DNA of 64,000 bases from assembly GCA_963780655.1 (NCBI GenBank), contig CAWACP010000007.1, positions 186,001-250,000 of the forward strand, given 5' to 3'. The notes beneath the pieces were generated by a model. That model did not search any database. It was not told where the DNA came from and saw only the letters and a list, made by a program, of their open reading frames with translations. Made by a program: the position numbers and the translations under genes. The first letter of the stretch is position 1, and the number at the start of each line of letters is the position of its first letter. This document shows, in pieces, positions 28,137 to 38,960 of this stretch. The DNA is from CAWACP01 sp963780655 (GTDB lineage: Bacteria > Acidobacteriota > Terriglobia > Bryobacterales > Bryobacteraceae).

Positions 28137-30199
28137 ATGGACTTTCGGATCGCCGATACGTTCACCGATAGCCTCGCGCGCCTCGCCGCGGAAGAGCAGA
28201 AGGCCGTTAAAACCACTGCCTTCGATCTTCAGGTGAACCCCGCCCATCCGAGCCTTCAATTGCACAAGCTCGAAAAGGCCAAGGACCCGACGCTTCTGGT
28301 CGGTGCGCGTCAACCTGGACGTGCGCATGATCGTCCACCGCACCGACGAGAGCCTCCTGCTCTGCTACGTCGATCATCACGACGAGGCGTACCAGTGGGC
28401 CGAGCGCCGAAAGCTGGAAACACATCCGAAAACAGGGCGCGGCACAGATCGTCGAGATCCACGAGATGGTCAGGGACATCGTGGTCCCGCGCTACGTCGA
28501 GGGCGCTGCCCCGGCACCTGCCAAAGCGCGGTCGCTGTTCGCCGGCGTTTCCACTGACGAACTGCTGGCATATGGCGTCCCGCCCGAATGGCTCGCTCAG
28601 GTTCGCGAAGCTACTGAGGACACCATTCTCGACATTGCCGCCCATCTCCCTGCAGAGGCAGCCGAAGCCGTTCTTGCGCTCGCCACTGGAGCGAAGCCTG
28701 CACCCGCTCAAATCGTCGCGCCCGGAACGGACCCGTTCGCACATCCCGACGCGCAGCGCCGATTCCGGGTGATGAACGATGTGGACGAGCTTGCCCGCGC
28801 CCTCGATTATCCATGGGAGAAGTGGACCGTCTTCCTGCATCCCGCGCAGCGGAGGATGGTAGAACGCGATTTCACTGGACCGGCGCGCGTGGCCGGTTCC
28901 GCGGGAACGGGCAAGACCATCGTCGCCCTTCACCGCGCAGCGCATCTCGCCCGCAGGCATCCTGAAGCGCGCGTCCTGTTAACGACTGTTTCTGCATCGC
29001 TGGCGAAGGCGCTAGACGACAGGCTCCGCTTACTGATTGCCAACGAACCGCGGCTCGCCGAACGCATCGAAGTACAATCGCTCGATGCAGTTGCGCGCCG
29101 GCTTTATGCGGCCGTCTTCGGTGCGCCGAAGTACGTTACCAGAGAAGAGATCCTTGCGCTGATTGGGCAACCGCCTGAGAAGTTCAGCATCAACTTCGTC
29201 CTTAATGAATGGGAGCACGTCGTTGACGCCTGGCAGATCGGGACCTGGGAGGCGTACCGCGACGTCGCACGGCTGGGGCGAAAGACGCGGCTTCCCGAGG
29301 CGAGGCGCAAACTTTTCTGGGACGTGTTCGAAAAGCTCCGTGCCGAGCTGGCCGCGAAACACCTCCTCACGCAGCCAGCAGTCTTCACGCGCCTCGCCGA
29401 GCGGTACCAGCAAGGGCACCCGCCTCCATTCGATTTTGTCGTGGTGGACGAGGCGCAGGACATCGGAGTGGCCCAGGTCCGATTGCTCGCCGCTCTGGGC
29501 TCGAATCGGCCAAACGGGCTCTTCTTTGCCGGCGACCTCGGCCAGCGCATCTTCCAGCAGCCTTTCTCCTGGAAATCCGTCGGCGTGGATGTGCGGGGCC
29601 GGTCGCTGACGTTGAAGGTGAATTACCGCACGTCTCACCAGATCCGCGCTCAGGCCGACCGACTCCTCGGGCCTGAGATTTCCGACGTGGACGGCAACAA
29701 GGAGGATCGTCGCGGCACGGTGTCGGTGTTCAATGGTCCGCCGCCCTCGATCGAGACGTTTCCGACCGAATCGGCGGAAGTCGAGGCCGCCGCGATCTGG
29801 ATCAAGAAGGTGGTTGCTCTGGGCGGACAGCCGAGGGAAATCGGTGTGTTCGTCCGTTCCAGAGATCAAATCCAGCGTGCCAGATGCGCGGTCGAGAAAG
29901 CAGGCCACCGCTGGCAGCTCCTCGACGATGCGCCCGACGTCGCGCCTGACCGCATCGCTATTGGCACAATGCACCTCGCGAAGGGCCTCGAGTTCAAGTC
30001 AGTGTTGGTCATGGCGGCCGACGACGAAGTGTTGCCGCTGCAGGCGCGCATCGAGTCAGTGACGGACGAAGCCGATCTCGAAGAGGTCTACAACACCGAG
30101 CGACACCTCCTCTACGTCGCCCTGACCCGCGCTAGGGATCAGTTGCTCATCACGGCGACAGATCCCCACAGCGAATTCCTCGATGACCTTCGAATGTAG
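28137..30199 (+). pseudogene. RelE-like domain fused to UvrD-type helicase, two N-terminal frameshifts
   Basis: Start MDFRIADTFTDSLARLAAEE is RelE/ParE-like (followed by HPSLQLHKLEKAKD, then in the next frame RVNLDVRMIVHRTDESLLLC). After a second shift near 28440 the frame is open for 577 codons. It shows SF1 helicase motifs: GSAGTGKTIVALH, FVVVDEAQDI, NYRTSHQI, GTMHLAKGLEFKSV and LYVALTRARDQL. The fusion of an mRNA-interferase-like fold to a UvrD helicase beside Res and Mod suggests a three-component defence module. Only the helicase part is uninterrupted. Confidence 0.8.
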
Positions 30200-30249
30200 T
30201 GTGTACCTTGCTGTCGAAACCTTCGCGGTGCGAACAGAATCTGGTCGTT

Positions 30250-31178
30250 TTAGGAGACCACCCGCAGCTTGATCCCGTCGTTCGGCGCGTGCACGAGATC
30301 CTGCTTCGTGCCGAGGTACCGCTCGGTCGTCTGGACCGACGCGTGGCCCAGCAGCAACTGGATCTGCTCCAGCTCGCCCGCCGGCGGCCCGGCACAGCTT
30401 CGCAGTGGTGCGCCGCAGATCGTGCGGCGCGATGCCGGGCACGCCGGCAGCCGACGGCATGACGGACGGAGTAGCTGCCAGACGACCTTCTCGGAAAGGC
30501 GTTCGCCGTGCAGCAGGTCGCCGCGAACCACGGGCCGAAACACGTGGCCATCTGCCACCTCGGCCGACGCGGTCCACGCGTCGATGGCGACTTTCACCCA
30601 CGTCGGCATCGGGATCGTGCGCACGCGCCCGTGCTTGCCGACGAGGTCCACGATACACCACCGGCCATCTCGCTGCTGGACGTGCGCGATCGTGAGCGCC
30701 GCCACCTCCGACCGGCGCAGCCCGCAGCCGAGCAGCACGGCGATGATCGCGCGGTCGCGCAGCCCTTTCAGCGTCGTGATGTCCGGCGCGTTCAGGAGCG
30801 CCTGCGCCTGCTTCAGCGAGAGCCAGTTTCCGACGCGCACGCCGATGGACTTCGCGCTCTTCACGCGCTGGATGCCGGCGGCCAGTTCCGGCGCCAGCAG
30901 GCCGTTGTCGGCCGCCTCGACCGCCAGCTTGCGGACGGCGGACATCCGGACGATGATCGACGACGAACCGAGCCGCGCGGTCCTCCAGCGACACGCGCCA
31001 CGCGCTCACGGTGGCCTTGGAGAACCCCGGCCGGGGCTCCAGCTCGTACCACGCGAAGAACTCATCGAGCGCCATGTTGTAAACGCGCTTCGTAATCGGC
31101 GACGAGACGCTGTCGAGCACCAGGCGTCTTCAGCCGCTGCCATTCCGCCGACTTCGCAACCACTGCCAAATCATTCAT
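30250..31178 (-). pseudogene. XerC/D-like tyrosine recombinase, frameshifted
   Basis: Begins MNDLAVVAKSAEWQRLK, then shifts near 31125 to SPITKRVYNMALDEFFAWYE, near 30960 to INVRMSAVRKLAVEAADNGL-type core-binding sequence, and twice near 30410-30470. Catalytic residues are recoverable: GCGLRRSEVAALT (Arg), PHDLRRT (HxxR, alternate frame), LLGHASVQTTERYLG (His and Tyr). It lacks the extra patch typical of integron IntI. It reads away from the downstream gene series, and a copy of the repeated 25-bp site lies 8 bp upstream of its start, an integron-like arrangement. Confidence 0.8.
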
Positions 31179-31185
31179 TCTATGT

Positions 31186-31210
31186 TCCTTAATGGGCAAT
31201 ATCGGTAGCT
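31186..31210 (+). other. Repeated recombination-like site 1
   Basis: Right arm TATCGGTAGC exact (31200-31209); left arm degenerate (CCTTAA for CGTTAT). Lies 8 bp upstream of the recombinase start codon, the position of an attI site in integrons. Confidence 0.6.
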
Positions 31211-31398
31211 ATGTGGACCTTACCTCCGCTATCTAAGAATGCCAAGCTGCCTTTTTCCCTTCTGTGAACGACGGTTGGAGGCCGGAATTCTACGCGAGAA
31301 CCCATGGGTCTACAGACTCCAGTCATGTTCTGCTAAGTGCACCGACGACGTTTGTGGCACTGAGGGTATGCGATGCTTGTCTGATATAGGAGCAACGG

Positions 31399-34300
31399 AT
31401 GGAAGTGGGTCAGCAGGCATCCCCTGAGGAGCTGATTCTCGAGGCGCTTCGTGCTCGGAATCCGCTTGTGCTGGTGCTCGGTCAAGATGCCTGGTCGCTA
31501 AGCGGCGAACCAGATCCCGTGCTAGCACTAGCGTTGAAACGACTTGGCCGGACAGGGGGAAACTGCACTTGGCCCGAGATCATAAGTGGAGAACCTCTAC
31601 CAGGGAACTTCTACGAATGGCTCGCAGAACGCTTCAGACGCCGACCCATACCCTCTTGGTTAGAGGCGGTTGCCAAGTTGCCGTGGAGCGCGATATTCAC
31701 GTCGACCTTGGATCCGACGGTGCATGATGTGTTCGCCTTGACCTTTCGGCAGCCACAAGTAATTCTGACCGCCGCCGAAGTGCCTTTAGCCGCACGCAGC
31801 ACTGCGCGGACGCCGATTTACTATCTGTTCGGACGAGCGGGGCTGTCGGATGCCTTGGCAATGTCGCCGCGTAGCCGCTCTGAACTGAGGGTTCGTTCTA
31901 TTCGTCACGCAATCCCGATGCTGAATCGGCTTCCAGAAACCGTAACGGCGCTCGGACTTGTTGTGATCGACGGCTTTCTCCCCAACCGGGATTGGTTATC
32001 GATTGAACCGCTCTTGGCGGCCGTCGAGCAAACGCCTTCAGGTCAAGTCATCTGGTGCGGCGTCGAACCGGCATTAGCTACTAGCGAGGAGATTGGAGAG
32101 TTGGTCCAGCATGGGCGACTACTAACGACACCTAAACGACTTGGGACGATTATCGCTGAGCTTCAGTCATCAGGAAGGTTGTATGATGTCGCGGCACCCG
32201 TACCATCAGAGGCGGGAACCATTTCCTTCAACAACGGCCGATCCTGTTCGCCCCGGCCGGAGGTTCGGATTCGAGTAGAAGCGGTTGCCACGATTGTAGA
32301 CGACTCATGGTCGGCACCTCTAGTCAGCAATGGGTCCGAAGCAGAATACACCGCTTTCCGGCAGTTCCACGGGGATGCCGGCGGTCCACGGGCTCTGGTG
32401 GAAGGTGTGCGCCGAGGTTTCGCAATTTCGAGAGACTTTGAGAACCGCCTGTGGCTCATGGTCAAGAGCGCTATCGACGAACATTCCCGCGTCACAGAAC
32501 CGATCATCATCCACGGTCAATCTGGGGCAGGCAAGACCATCGCTCTCGCCAGGATCGTCGCGCGCATACGTGAAGATAAAAGGGCGGCGGCTCTGTATGC
32601 GATTGGACGCGTACCACAACCGGCGGACGTCGAGCCCTTTTGTGAATTAGTAGAGCAGAGTGGTGGAGCAGTGACGATCCTGATCTGTGATGCTAACGCC
32701 CCGATGATTCGCTATCGCGATCTCTTACTGGGCTTGCGCAGCAGAGGGCGACGTATTGTTGTAATCGGTTCGACCTATCGCCAGATGGAGCAGCAGTTGC
32801 CGCGAACGTGCATTGAAGCATCCGGTGCGCTCTCAAGCGATGAGCGAGAGCAATTATCGAATCTACTGAAACGCTTCGGCGATGACCAAGCGCCGACTAG
32901 CCGAATCGGTCACGACAGTAGCGTGCTGGCAACTCTTTATCGAACGCTCCCTGTAAGCAGGCAAAGGCTTTCGATTGGACTCGGCGGTGAAGCTCGCGCC
33001 GCGGAACGACTCCTTCGAGAGCGGGGAGCGCAAACTCAGCCCGTCGCACCACAATCGGTTCTTGCAGCGAAGCTCATCGCCGCGGGGCTGGCAGCAGAAG
33101 ACACGGCTGTGCTCAGTGACCGAATAGATGACATTCTGACAGGTGCCGACGATTCAGCTTGCCGCGCCATTGATTTTGTCATGGCCGCGGGTCGTGTGAA
33201 TTGCGCGGTTCCAGTTAACCTCCTGATGCGCGCAATCGGCAGCGAAACACTGCAGCTTGACATTTTGCTGATACGTCAGATGTTTCATAGCCTTGATCTC
33301 TTTCGATGGCGTTGGTCCGACGCAGACGGAGAGGATCTCTCGGTGTCACCACGCTTGACCCTAGAGGCCGAGCTCATTTGTCGGCGCCGACTGATAAGTG
33401 CCACCGCCGAGGGTGCTCTGCTTGCTGAGCTTCTTAGATCGGCTCGTCTGTCTTGGGATGCCGGCGGAAGCGAGCGGCGTTTCGTCCTGGATCTCGTCCA
33501 GAAGCTAGGCCCAGATGGCCCACTCGGAAATCGCTACAAGGACACATATCTTGACGCCGGGCGGGCTCTTACAGCTCTTCGACTAACATACGGCATTGAC
33601 GATCCAAGCCTCATATTGCAGGAGGCCGTGCTCCGGCGCAGCGCCATACGGGAAAACGTCGTTACGCAGGAAGAGAAGCTGAACATTCTTGAGGAGGCCC
33701 GGGAGGCAGTACAGGCCGGCATCGATCATCTTGCTACTCAAACAAGTCGAGGCGCGCGACGCATGCGCGCTAATCTGTCCGTCGAGCGCGCGGCCATCTA
33801 CGGCTTTCTGGCCACCGACAGAGCTAAACAGTCTGCTTCGGCCGAAGACGTCTGGTCCGCGTACCAAGCAGCTCGGGTCGCAACCCGTGCTGCCGTAGCG
33901 GTTAGCAGTACCTACTTTCCGCTCGATGTTAGCCTATGGATTCCTGCCGACTTAATAGAGTTTCCGGGCTTAACCGAATCGCAACGGGCTGAGCTACTAG
34001 CAGACATCTATTCTGTTCTCGATCGTATAGACCCAGAGTCTTTACCGCCCGAACAGCGGTCGCACTTTTATGTACGATTGTTTAAGCTTGGCGAACGGCT
34101 TCGGTCACAGGAATTGAGTGATGCAGCTTTCGTTGCAATGGAGACCGATGGATCGACTGCAGGCTATTATCTTAGGGCCCGATCTCTCGGACCGCAGCTC
34201 CAGCCCGGCGGACCTGACGAAGTTGATGTCGCGAATTGTCAGCGTGCTAGCAATGCGGCGGCGTTTTTAACCTCCCATCTTGCGAAGATCGCCAGTGATG

Positions 34301-34827
34301 ACCGCTGTCTTCGGTACTTACTTCAATGTAAATGGGTTGCTGCTGTGGGTCGCAGGCTATTACATGGAGAGCGTTCTCCACTTCCGTACAACGATAGTGA
34401 CCGTCGCGAATTGTTACGTCTTGTTCGAGATCTGAACGTCTTGATTTCTCCTGTGTCTGACAACGCTCTTCTTTATCTTGAGGCCGTTTTGGCGTGGGTG
34501 ACTGGTGAACAGCCTCAAGCGCATCGGCTATGGCGAGATTTAGCGCGGGATACCGATTTCATTGACCCCCAACGGGTCATTCGGCGGCATATAGTTACTG
34601 GACCCGATCGGCTTCCTGTTATGTTTTCAGGCCGAATTGAGGCCGAGCAGGAACCGGGACGTTTTACAATCCGCGTTAACGAATCGGGCGGTCTCATCCA
34701 GATGCTTGGGAGAGACTTTCCTGACAGGGAGCTGGCGTACGGTCGAACCGTTACGTCGTTCTGCATAGCATTCAACTACATCGGCCCAATCGCGGATGCC
34801 CCTCAAAAGAGTGCGAGCCACCAGTGA
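31399..34827 (+). CDS. SIR2-like / STAND NTPase protein (1142 aa)
   Basis: Intact. Residues ~1-270 look like a SIR2-type NAD-binding fold (ALRARNPLVLVLGQDAW, AVAKLPWSAIFTSTLDPTVH, LGLVVIDGFLPNRDWL, KRLGTIIAEL). Near residue 371 a P-loop appears (IIIHGQSGAGKTIAL) with a following VTILICDANA strand, then a long helical region consistent with STAND signalling NTPases. SIR2 NADases fused to STAND sensors are known antiphage proteins that deplete NAD on phage recognition. Sequence-specific identity to a named system is not claimed. The stop overlaps the GTG of the next gene by 4 bp, so the two products probably act together. It is AT-richer than flanking chromosome genes, which suggests transfer. 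Confidence 0.7.
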   Translation: MEVGQQASPEELILEALRARNPLVLVLGQDAWSLSGEPDPVLALALKRLGRTGGNCTWPEIISGEPLPGNFYEWLAERFRRRPIPSWLEAVAKLPWSAIFTSTLDPTVHDVFALTFRQPQVILTAAEVPLAARSTARTPIYYLFGRAGLSDALAMSPRSRSELRVRSIRHAIPMLNRLPETVTALGLVVIDGFLPNRDWLSIEPLLAAVEQTPSGQVIWCGVEPALATSEEIGELVQHGRLLTTPKRLGTIIAELQSSGRLYDVAAPVPSEAGTISFNNGRSCSPRPEVRIRVEAVATIVDDSWSAPLVSNGSEAEYTAFRQFHGDAGGPRALVEGVRRGFAISRDFENRLWLMVKSAIDEHSRVTEPIIIHGQSGAGKTIALARIVARIREDKRAAALYAIGRVPQPADVEPFCELVEQSGGAVTILICDANAPMIRYRDLLLGLRSRGRRIVVIGSTYRQMEQQLPRTCIEASGALSSDEREQLSNLLKRFGDDQAPTSRIGHDSSVLATLYRTLPVSRQRLSIGLGGEARAAERLLRERGAQTQPVAPQSVLAAKLIAAGLAAEDTAVLSDRIDDILTGADDSACRAIDFVMAAGRVNCAVPVNLLMRAIGSETLQLDILLIRQMFHSLDLFRWRWSDADGEDLSVSPRLTLEAELICRRRLISATAEGALLAELLRSARLSWDAGGSERRFVLDLVQKLGPDGPLGNRYKDTYLDAGRALTALRLTYGIDDPSLILQEAVLRRSAIRENVVTQEEKLNILEEAREAVQAGIDHLATQTSRGARRMRANLSVERAAIYGFLATDRAKQSASAEDVWSAYQAARVATRAAVAVSSTYFPLDVSLWIPADLIEFPGLTESQRAELLADIYSVLDRIDPESLPPEQRSHFYVRLFKLGERLRSQELSDAAFVAMETDGSTAGYYLRARSLGPQLQPGGPDEVDVANCQRASNAAAFLTSHLAKIASDDRCLRYLLQCKWVAAVGRRLLHGERSPLPYNDSDRRELLRLVRDLNVLISPVSDNALLYLEAVLAWVTGEQPQAHRLWRDLARDTDFIDPQRVIRRHIVTGPDRLPVMFSGRIEAEQEPGRFTIRVNESGGLIQMLGRDFPDRELAYGRTVTSFCIAFNYIGPIADAPQKSASHQ

Positions 34828-35723
34828 CATTTGCCGACCTCAATGTGCGCTATACCGACCTTCGCGACGGCCTCCGCGCGCAGATTGGACCTGACTCGAT
34901 CAGTGACGTGAATATCCGTCCTCCATCTGGCGATGCCGACGAGGCGTCTTTCCTCTGGCTCACGTCGTGGTGTTTTGGTCTATTGTTCGAGGCGGGTCGC
35001 GTTAGTGTTCCGTTCCTTCTGGGCTTACAATTTCCACAGCTAAACGACCGCGAGCGTCACAACCAAGCGCGTGACACAGTGCAACAGCTGCGTACGTTTC
35101 AGTCTCATAACCTCGGCTTTGATGACGGTCATGACTTGAATATTAGGAAGGCGGTGTCAGACTGGTTTGTACAGACCTGTAAAGGTGTTTATCCCACAAA
35201 CCCGGCTCAATGGCGCGCATGCTTCGAGCGCCTCTGTACGGATGTATGCGGAGTCCTTTCTTACTGCACCATCGTCTTGTCAACTATTAGCGCATCTGAA
35301 GAAGACAGTAAGATGATTTGTGAAGATTTGCGGCGCAGACTGAACCGGAACTGGCGGCCTCACCAATTCGATTTGCTGGTTGAGAACGCCGCCGCCAGGC
35401 TAGGCGAGCGCATAAATGCGCGATCGTTTCGCGAAAGGCGCATTAGCGACTGGCGGGACTATCTCATGTCATTGCCAGAGGACCTCGACCCCGTTCCCGA
35501 AATGGAACGACTCATTGATGGAGAGGTAGCCAATCACTTTCACCTGAGCCTACCCATTCGGACTCAGGAGCTAATGGAGACTTTGCGGTTGGATCCCGGT
35601 CCCGAGGTCAAGCGAGCTCTTGATCTGGCTCGGCGCATTTTCGAATCGGGAGTTCGCGATCCAGCGGACCTGCTTCAACGCGTAGGTGCCGACTTCTTCG
35701 CCCCCGGTGGTGGGCGACATTGA
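34824..35723 (+). CDS. Unknown partner of the SIR2-STAND protein
   Basis: 299 aa, GTG start overlapping the upstream stop (GTGA), a sign of coupled translation. All-helical prediction by eye; no signal peptide or catalytic motif. Notable segments are FLWLTSWCFGLLFEAGRVSV, KAVSDWFVQTCKGVYPTNPA and LIDGEVANHFHLSLPIRTQE. Not recognised. Its fixed overlap makes it a candidate accessory, sensor or regulator of the upstream effector. Confidence 0.65.
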   Translation: MTFADLNVRYTDLRDGLRAQIGPDSISDVNIRPPSGDADEASFLWLTSWCFGLLFEAGRVSVPFLLGLQFPQLNDRERHNQARDTVQQLRTFQSHNLGFDDGHDLNIRKAVSDWFVQTCKGVYPTNPAQWRACFERLCTDVCGVLSYCTIVLSTISASEEDSKMICEDLRRRLNRNWRPHQFDLLVENAAARLGERINARSFRERRISDWRDYLMSLPEDLDPVPEMERLIDGEVANHFHLSLPIRTQELMETLRLDPGPEVKRALDLARRIFESGVRDPADLLQRVGADFFAPGGGRH

Positions 35724-36241
35724 TAGGATGATCTCGCGCTGCCTCTCGATGGATTTCGCTGGAGTTCGTATTCACGTTTGATGAGACTGCTGTAGCACGT
35801 GCCCGTGGCTAGCGGTCATATCGGAAGCCTCCGCGTGTCGAACCGCTTCAGTGGCGTGCAAAAACGTCACATTATTACGCAGTTTCGTGGACGTCGCTTC
35901 TCGGAAGGAATCGGGCTCGGATGAGCACTCGTGATCGACAGCGCGCCGATGAGCGCGAGAACCGAAAGCTTCATTGGATCGGCCTCATTCTATCGCGGTA
36001 TTCCAGCGGGTGCGGCAACCGCCCGCGCCTCGCGGAGCACTCTCCGGAGCACGGGCAGCAGGGGGGGCGTCACGCCGGCCGAAGCTTAGCAATCGGATGC
36101 GCTTGCCAGCGAGGATCAGGGCGGCCCGCAGTTCGTGGTGCGAGAGGAGCAGTTCTGAGCGGTGTTCCACAGGAAGCAGTGGCCGTGGCCATCGTTTTCT
36201 CTCTCGCCAATGTTCGTCTCCTGTTCGCCTATACTAAAACC
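35724..36241. other. Gene-free stretch after the SIR2-STAND pair
   Basis: No gene is supported. ATATCGGAAGC at 35818-35828 resembles the right arm of the repeated site with one mismatch but lacks the left arm. Confidence 0.4.
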
Positions 36242-36540
36242 GTGCCTGGTCCGCGTGCCTGTGTAGTCTCGTTTACAGATCCCGAGGGCCTGACACATTC
36301 CGTGGAGGTGGTCGGCGAATCGCTGTTTCAAGCTGCCGCGCTGGCCGTCGCGGAGTTCCGGCGTGTGGGTTCACCGACGCCGGCGTCGGCCCGTCCACGC
36401 GCCTGAGAGTCGCCGTAAAGGCGCCAGCAACCGTGCACGAGGTTCAGTTCAGCCGCCTCGAAGCGTGGCTCCAAAGCAACGGAAGAAGTCCGAAAGAGCA
36501 GGCGCTCAAAGCGGACCTGAGGGCGCGGATTGCTGGGTAG
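36242..36540 (+). pseudogene. Short conserved ORF, copy 2 (one-base deletion)
   Basis: GTG start, same VVSFTDPEGLTHSVEVVGES protein as at 9130. One A is missing after EFRR (CGATGT there, CGTGT here), so translation stops early. In the corrected frame it would continue KAPATVHEVQFSRLEAWLQS and end in KADLRARIAG, about 99 aa. It is inside the island whereas copy 1 is outside. Confidence 0.55.
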
Positions 36541-36634
36541 TTCCTCGACACGGAGGGGCGTCTTGGAGACTATACTTTGAACGACGGTTTTGCTGTCAGC
36601 GACCGATAATCGCGTTACCATCGAGTTCGCCCTC

Positions 36635-37642
36635 ATGAACGACTTCGGTACCGAGAAAACTTCCAGCCCTGTCAGCAGCGCTACGCGAGCGATAAACGAT
36701 GCCTGGGAGTTCTTGTTCCCGGCTGCGACTCAAGCGGCTATAACGATCGCCATCGCACTGTTTATTGGTGCGTCGGATTCCATTGACGGGATTCGGCAAC
36801 AAATCACGACATTCTTGGTATCTGTTGACATGCGCGGCGCCGCCGCAGACTTGGACCAGTACAAACTGACGCCACTCGTTCCGATCGTCGTGCTCTTTCT
36901 GCTTGCTGCGCTAGTGTATATCTACAACCGCGTCGTTGTCGTAGTCGCGGCACTAATTCCGATTAGAATGGCTTGGAGTTCAACGAAACTTCTCGCTCAA
37001 ATACCGGCGGCCGAGAAGCTTTGGGGCCGCCTGCCAAGTGTTGATGACCTCGCCGCGCTGGATCAGGCCATCGCTAACACTTTGGCGAAAGCACGCGCCG
37101 AAGGCAAAGGGGCTCTACTTTCGGGCATCGATTACTGGGATCGGGAATTCCAAAAGAGTTTCAGGTGGATCAGCTACGCGAAATTCGCGATCGTCTGGTC
37201 CGTTGCCTGCGCCTTCTTTGTGGGCCACGGTTCGCGGACGATCCATCACCCTGCCGGTAAGGCGGGACTTGTGTTAATCGCCTGTTTCGCCGTAATCTGC
37301 ACCGCAGTCGTTCGATGTGCCTACGCAACCAAGCAGGGCATGTGGCAAAGGGTGTTGGTTGCGGACGGCGTGCTCGCAGCCACGGGTGCCCTGCAGTCAA
37401 CCAATACTGAAGCTGCCCAAAAGTTCCGCACGGCCGCTGCAATGGACGCGAAAGCGGGAAAGGGTTGGTGGTGGGTCAACATCGCGCCTTTTGACTCGTA
37501 TCAATGGTTCTCCACCGTACGCGAGTGTGACGTAATCGGGTTGATCCCCTTTAGGCGCAATACTGTTCACTTAACGATCCCTACCTTCTTGACAAAATCA
37601 ATACGATGGGTGCGCATCCGCTTGCGTGGGCGAAGAGGGTAG
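36635..37642 (+). pseudogene. Multi-pass membrane protein truncated by IS insertion
   Basis: ATG at 36635 (MNDFGTEKTSSPVSS). Four hydrophobic segments: ATQAAITIAIALFIGA, LVPIVVLFLLAALVYIYN with VVVVVAALIPI, FAIVWSVACAFFVG, and GLVLIACFAVICTAVV. A ~70-residue soluble loop lies between the second and third. The IS at 37558 replaces the original end after GLIPFRR with NTVHLTIPTFLTK and so on. Joining across the IS (GLIPFRRVRTLLIRRAF) gives a stop at 39409-39411, about 34 residues past the insertion point. Family not recognised; membrane proteins in defence clusters are often cell-killing effectors, but that is only a possibility. Confidence 0.6.
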
Positions 37643-38950
37643 TTACTCATCTTGCGCTTCACGCCGCGCGGATTGATCCGACCGCGACTTGAAACAACGC
37701 GCTCCTCAAGAATTTCATCGAGGATCGCTTCATGGAATGCTTTTCTCTGGCGAGGGGGGAATAGCGCCGTAACGCGCCATCCGCCGCTGGACAACGTGCA
37801 CGGAGTGGACGAAGGACAACCGATCGGGATCTTCATCGACCTTCAGGGCGGCTTCGTGCATCAGGCCGCGGATGGCAAAATGCGCCATCAGCAGACCGAA
37901 GAACTCCTGCTGGACCAGTTCTGGCGTCTTGCTGCGCAATATGATCTGAGCGCCGCGCAGATGGGTCTTCAATTCGTCCAGTGTGGTTTCGATCTCCCAA
38001 CGCTCGTGATACAAGGCGGCCAACTCCCTGGCCGGCGCCTGCTCGTGATCCAGGATGGTGGTGATCAGCCGGTAGATGGGCTCACAGTCGGCGACGTTTT
38101 TCAAGCGGTAATCGATGACACGGACCACAATCCCGTTGCGTTTCTTCCGCCGGTCCTTAGTGGAGGCATAGATGCGGCTGAGATAGGAGCCGTCGGGCAG
38201 GCGTTTCTCCACGTCGAGGCGTGCATTGTGGCGCGTGCGCCACAGCAGATCCGCTCCCGTGTTTGCGGCTGCTCGCCAGAGTTTGTAACCGGGGAAGAAC
38301 CGGTCGGCGATACACAGCATTCCTTTGCGGAGCAAAGGAATCACTTTCTCAGCCAGCGTGAGTTCATCGGTGGCGTATCGATCCATCTGCGCGCCCCACA
38401 GCACGTGTGTCCCATTCTCCAGCAGTCCTACAAATCGTATCTTGGGGAAAGCACTGGACCCGCGACTGGATCCCGGCCGCCCGAAGGCCTTGTCGTTCTC
38501 CGCCGTATCGGCAACGTCCAGCGTGCTGCCATCCAAGCTGACCAGCCGCCATTGCCGGTACCAAGCGCCTTTGGTGTGCTTCTCCGCAATGGGAGCCACC
38601 ACCGCACCATAGAGTCTCTTCAGCGGCTCGGCGCCCAGCCGGCTGCGCGCCTGGGAAATGCCGGATTTACCGGCGACCTTCACCTTGGCGGAAGGATCGA
38701 GCAGCCACTGTACGCCTTCCAGCAGACAGCGTAGAACTTCACGGTAGGAGGACCGCATGTACAGCGCCAGCGCGATAACGTAATAGACCACCACATGCGC
38801 CGGCAAGTCGCGCTCGCGGACACTGGCGCGCTTGGTCTGTTCCAGAACCTCATGGATTTTCTCGGCGGGGAAGAACTTGGCTATCACGCCGAGGCTAATG
38901 TAGTCAGTGATCCGGCTGCCAGCCGGCAACTCCGCCAAGGTGCGCGCCAT
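37567..38950 (-). pseudogene. IS4-family transposase (C-terminal frameshift)
   Basis: The main frame (38950-37730, 406 aa) has an N-terminal IS4 domain (SRITDYISLGVIAKFFPAEK) and the DDE residues: RLVSLDGSTLDV, CIADRFFPGYKLW, and YHERWEIETTLDELK, the Y-2-R-3-E-6-K signature. Near 37758, in a run of six G, the frame shifts; the alternate frame supplies the usual end RKAFHEAILDEILEER and KRKMSNYPLRPRK down to 37567. A homopolymer error or mutation is likely; programmed frameshifting is less likely. Confidence 0.85.
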
Positions 38951-38960
38951 TGGGTTCTCC

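Noticed and set aside
30250..31178. Recombinase as a true integron integrase (IntI)
   Set aside because: The extra IntI-specific patch is not visible; the sequence reads as XerC/D-like, and the repeated site lacks the folded attC layout.
35805..35829. Possible seventh copy of the repeated site (TATCGGAAGC)
   Set aside because: Only the right arm matches, with one mismatch; the left arm CGTTAT is absent. Not counted.
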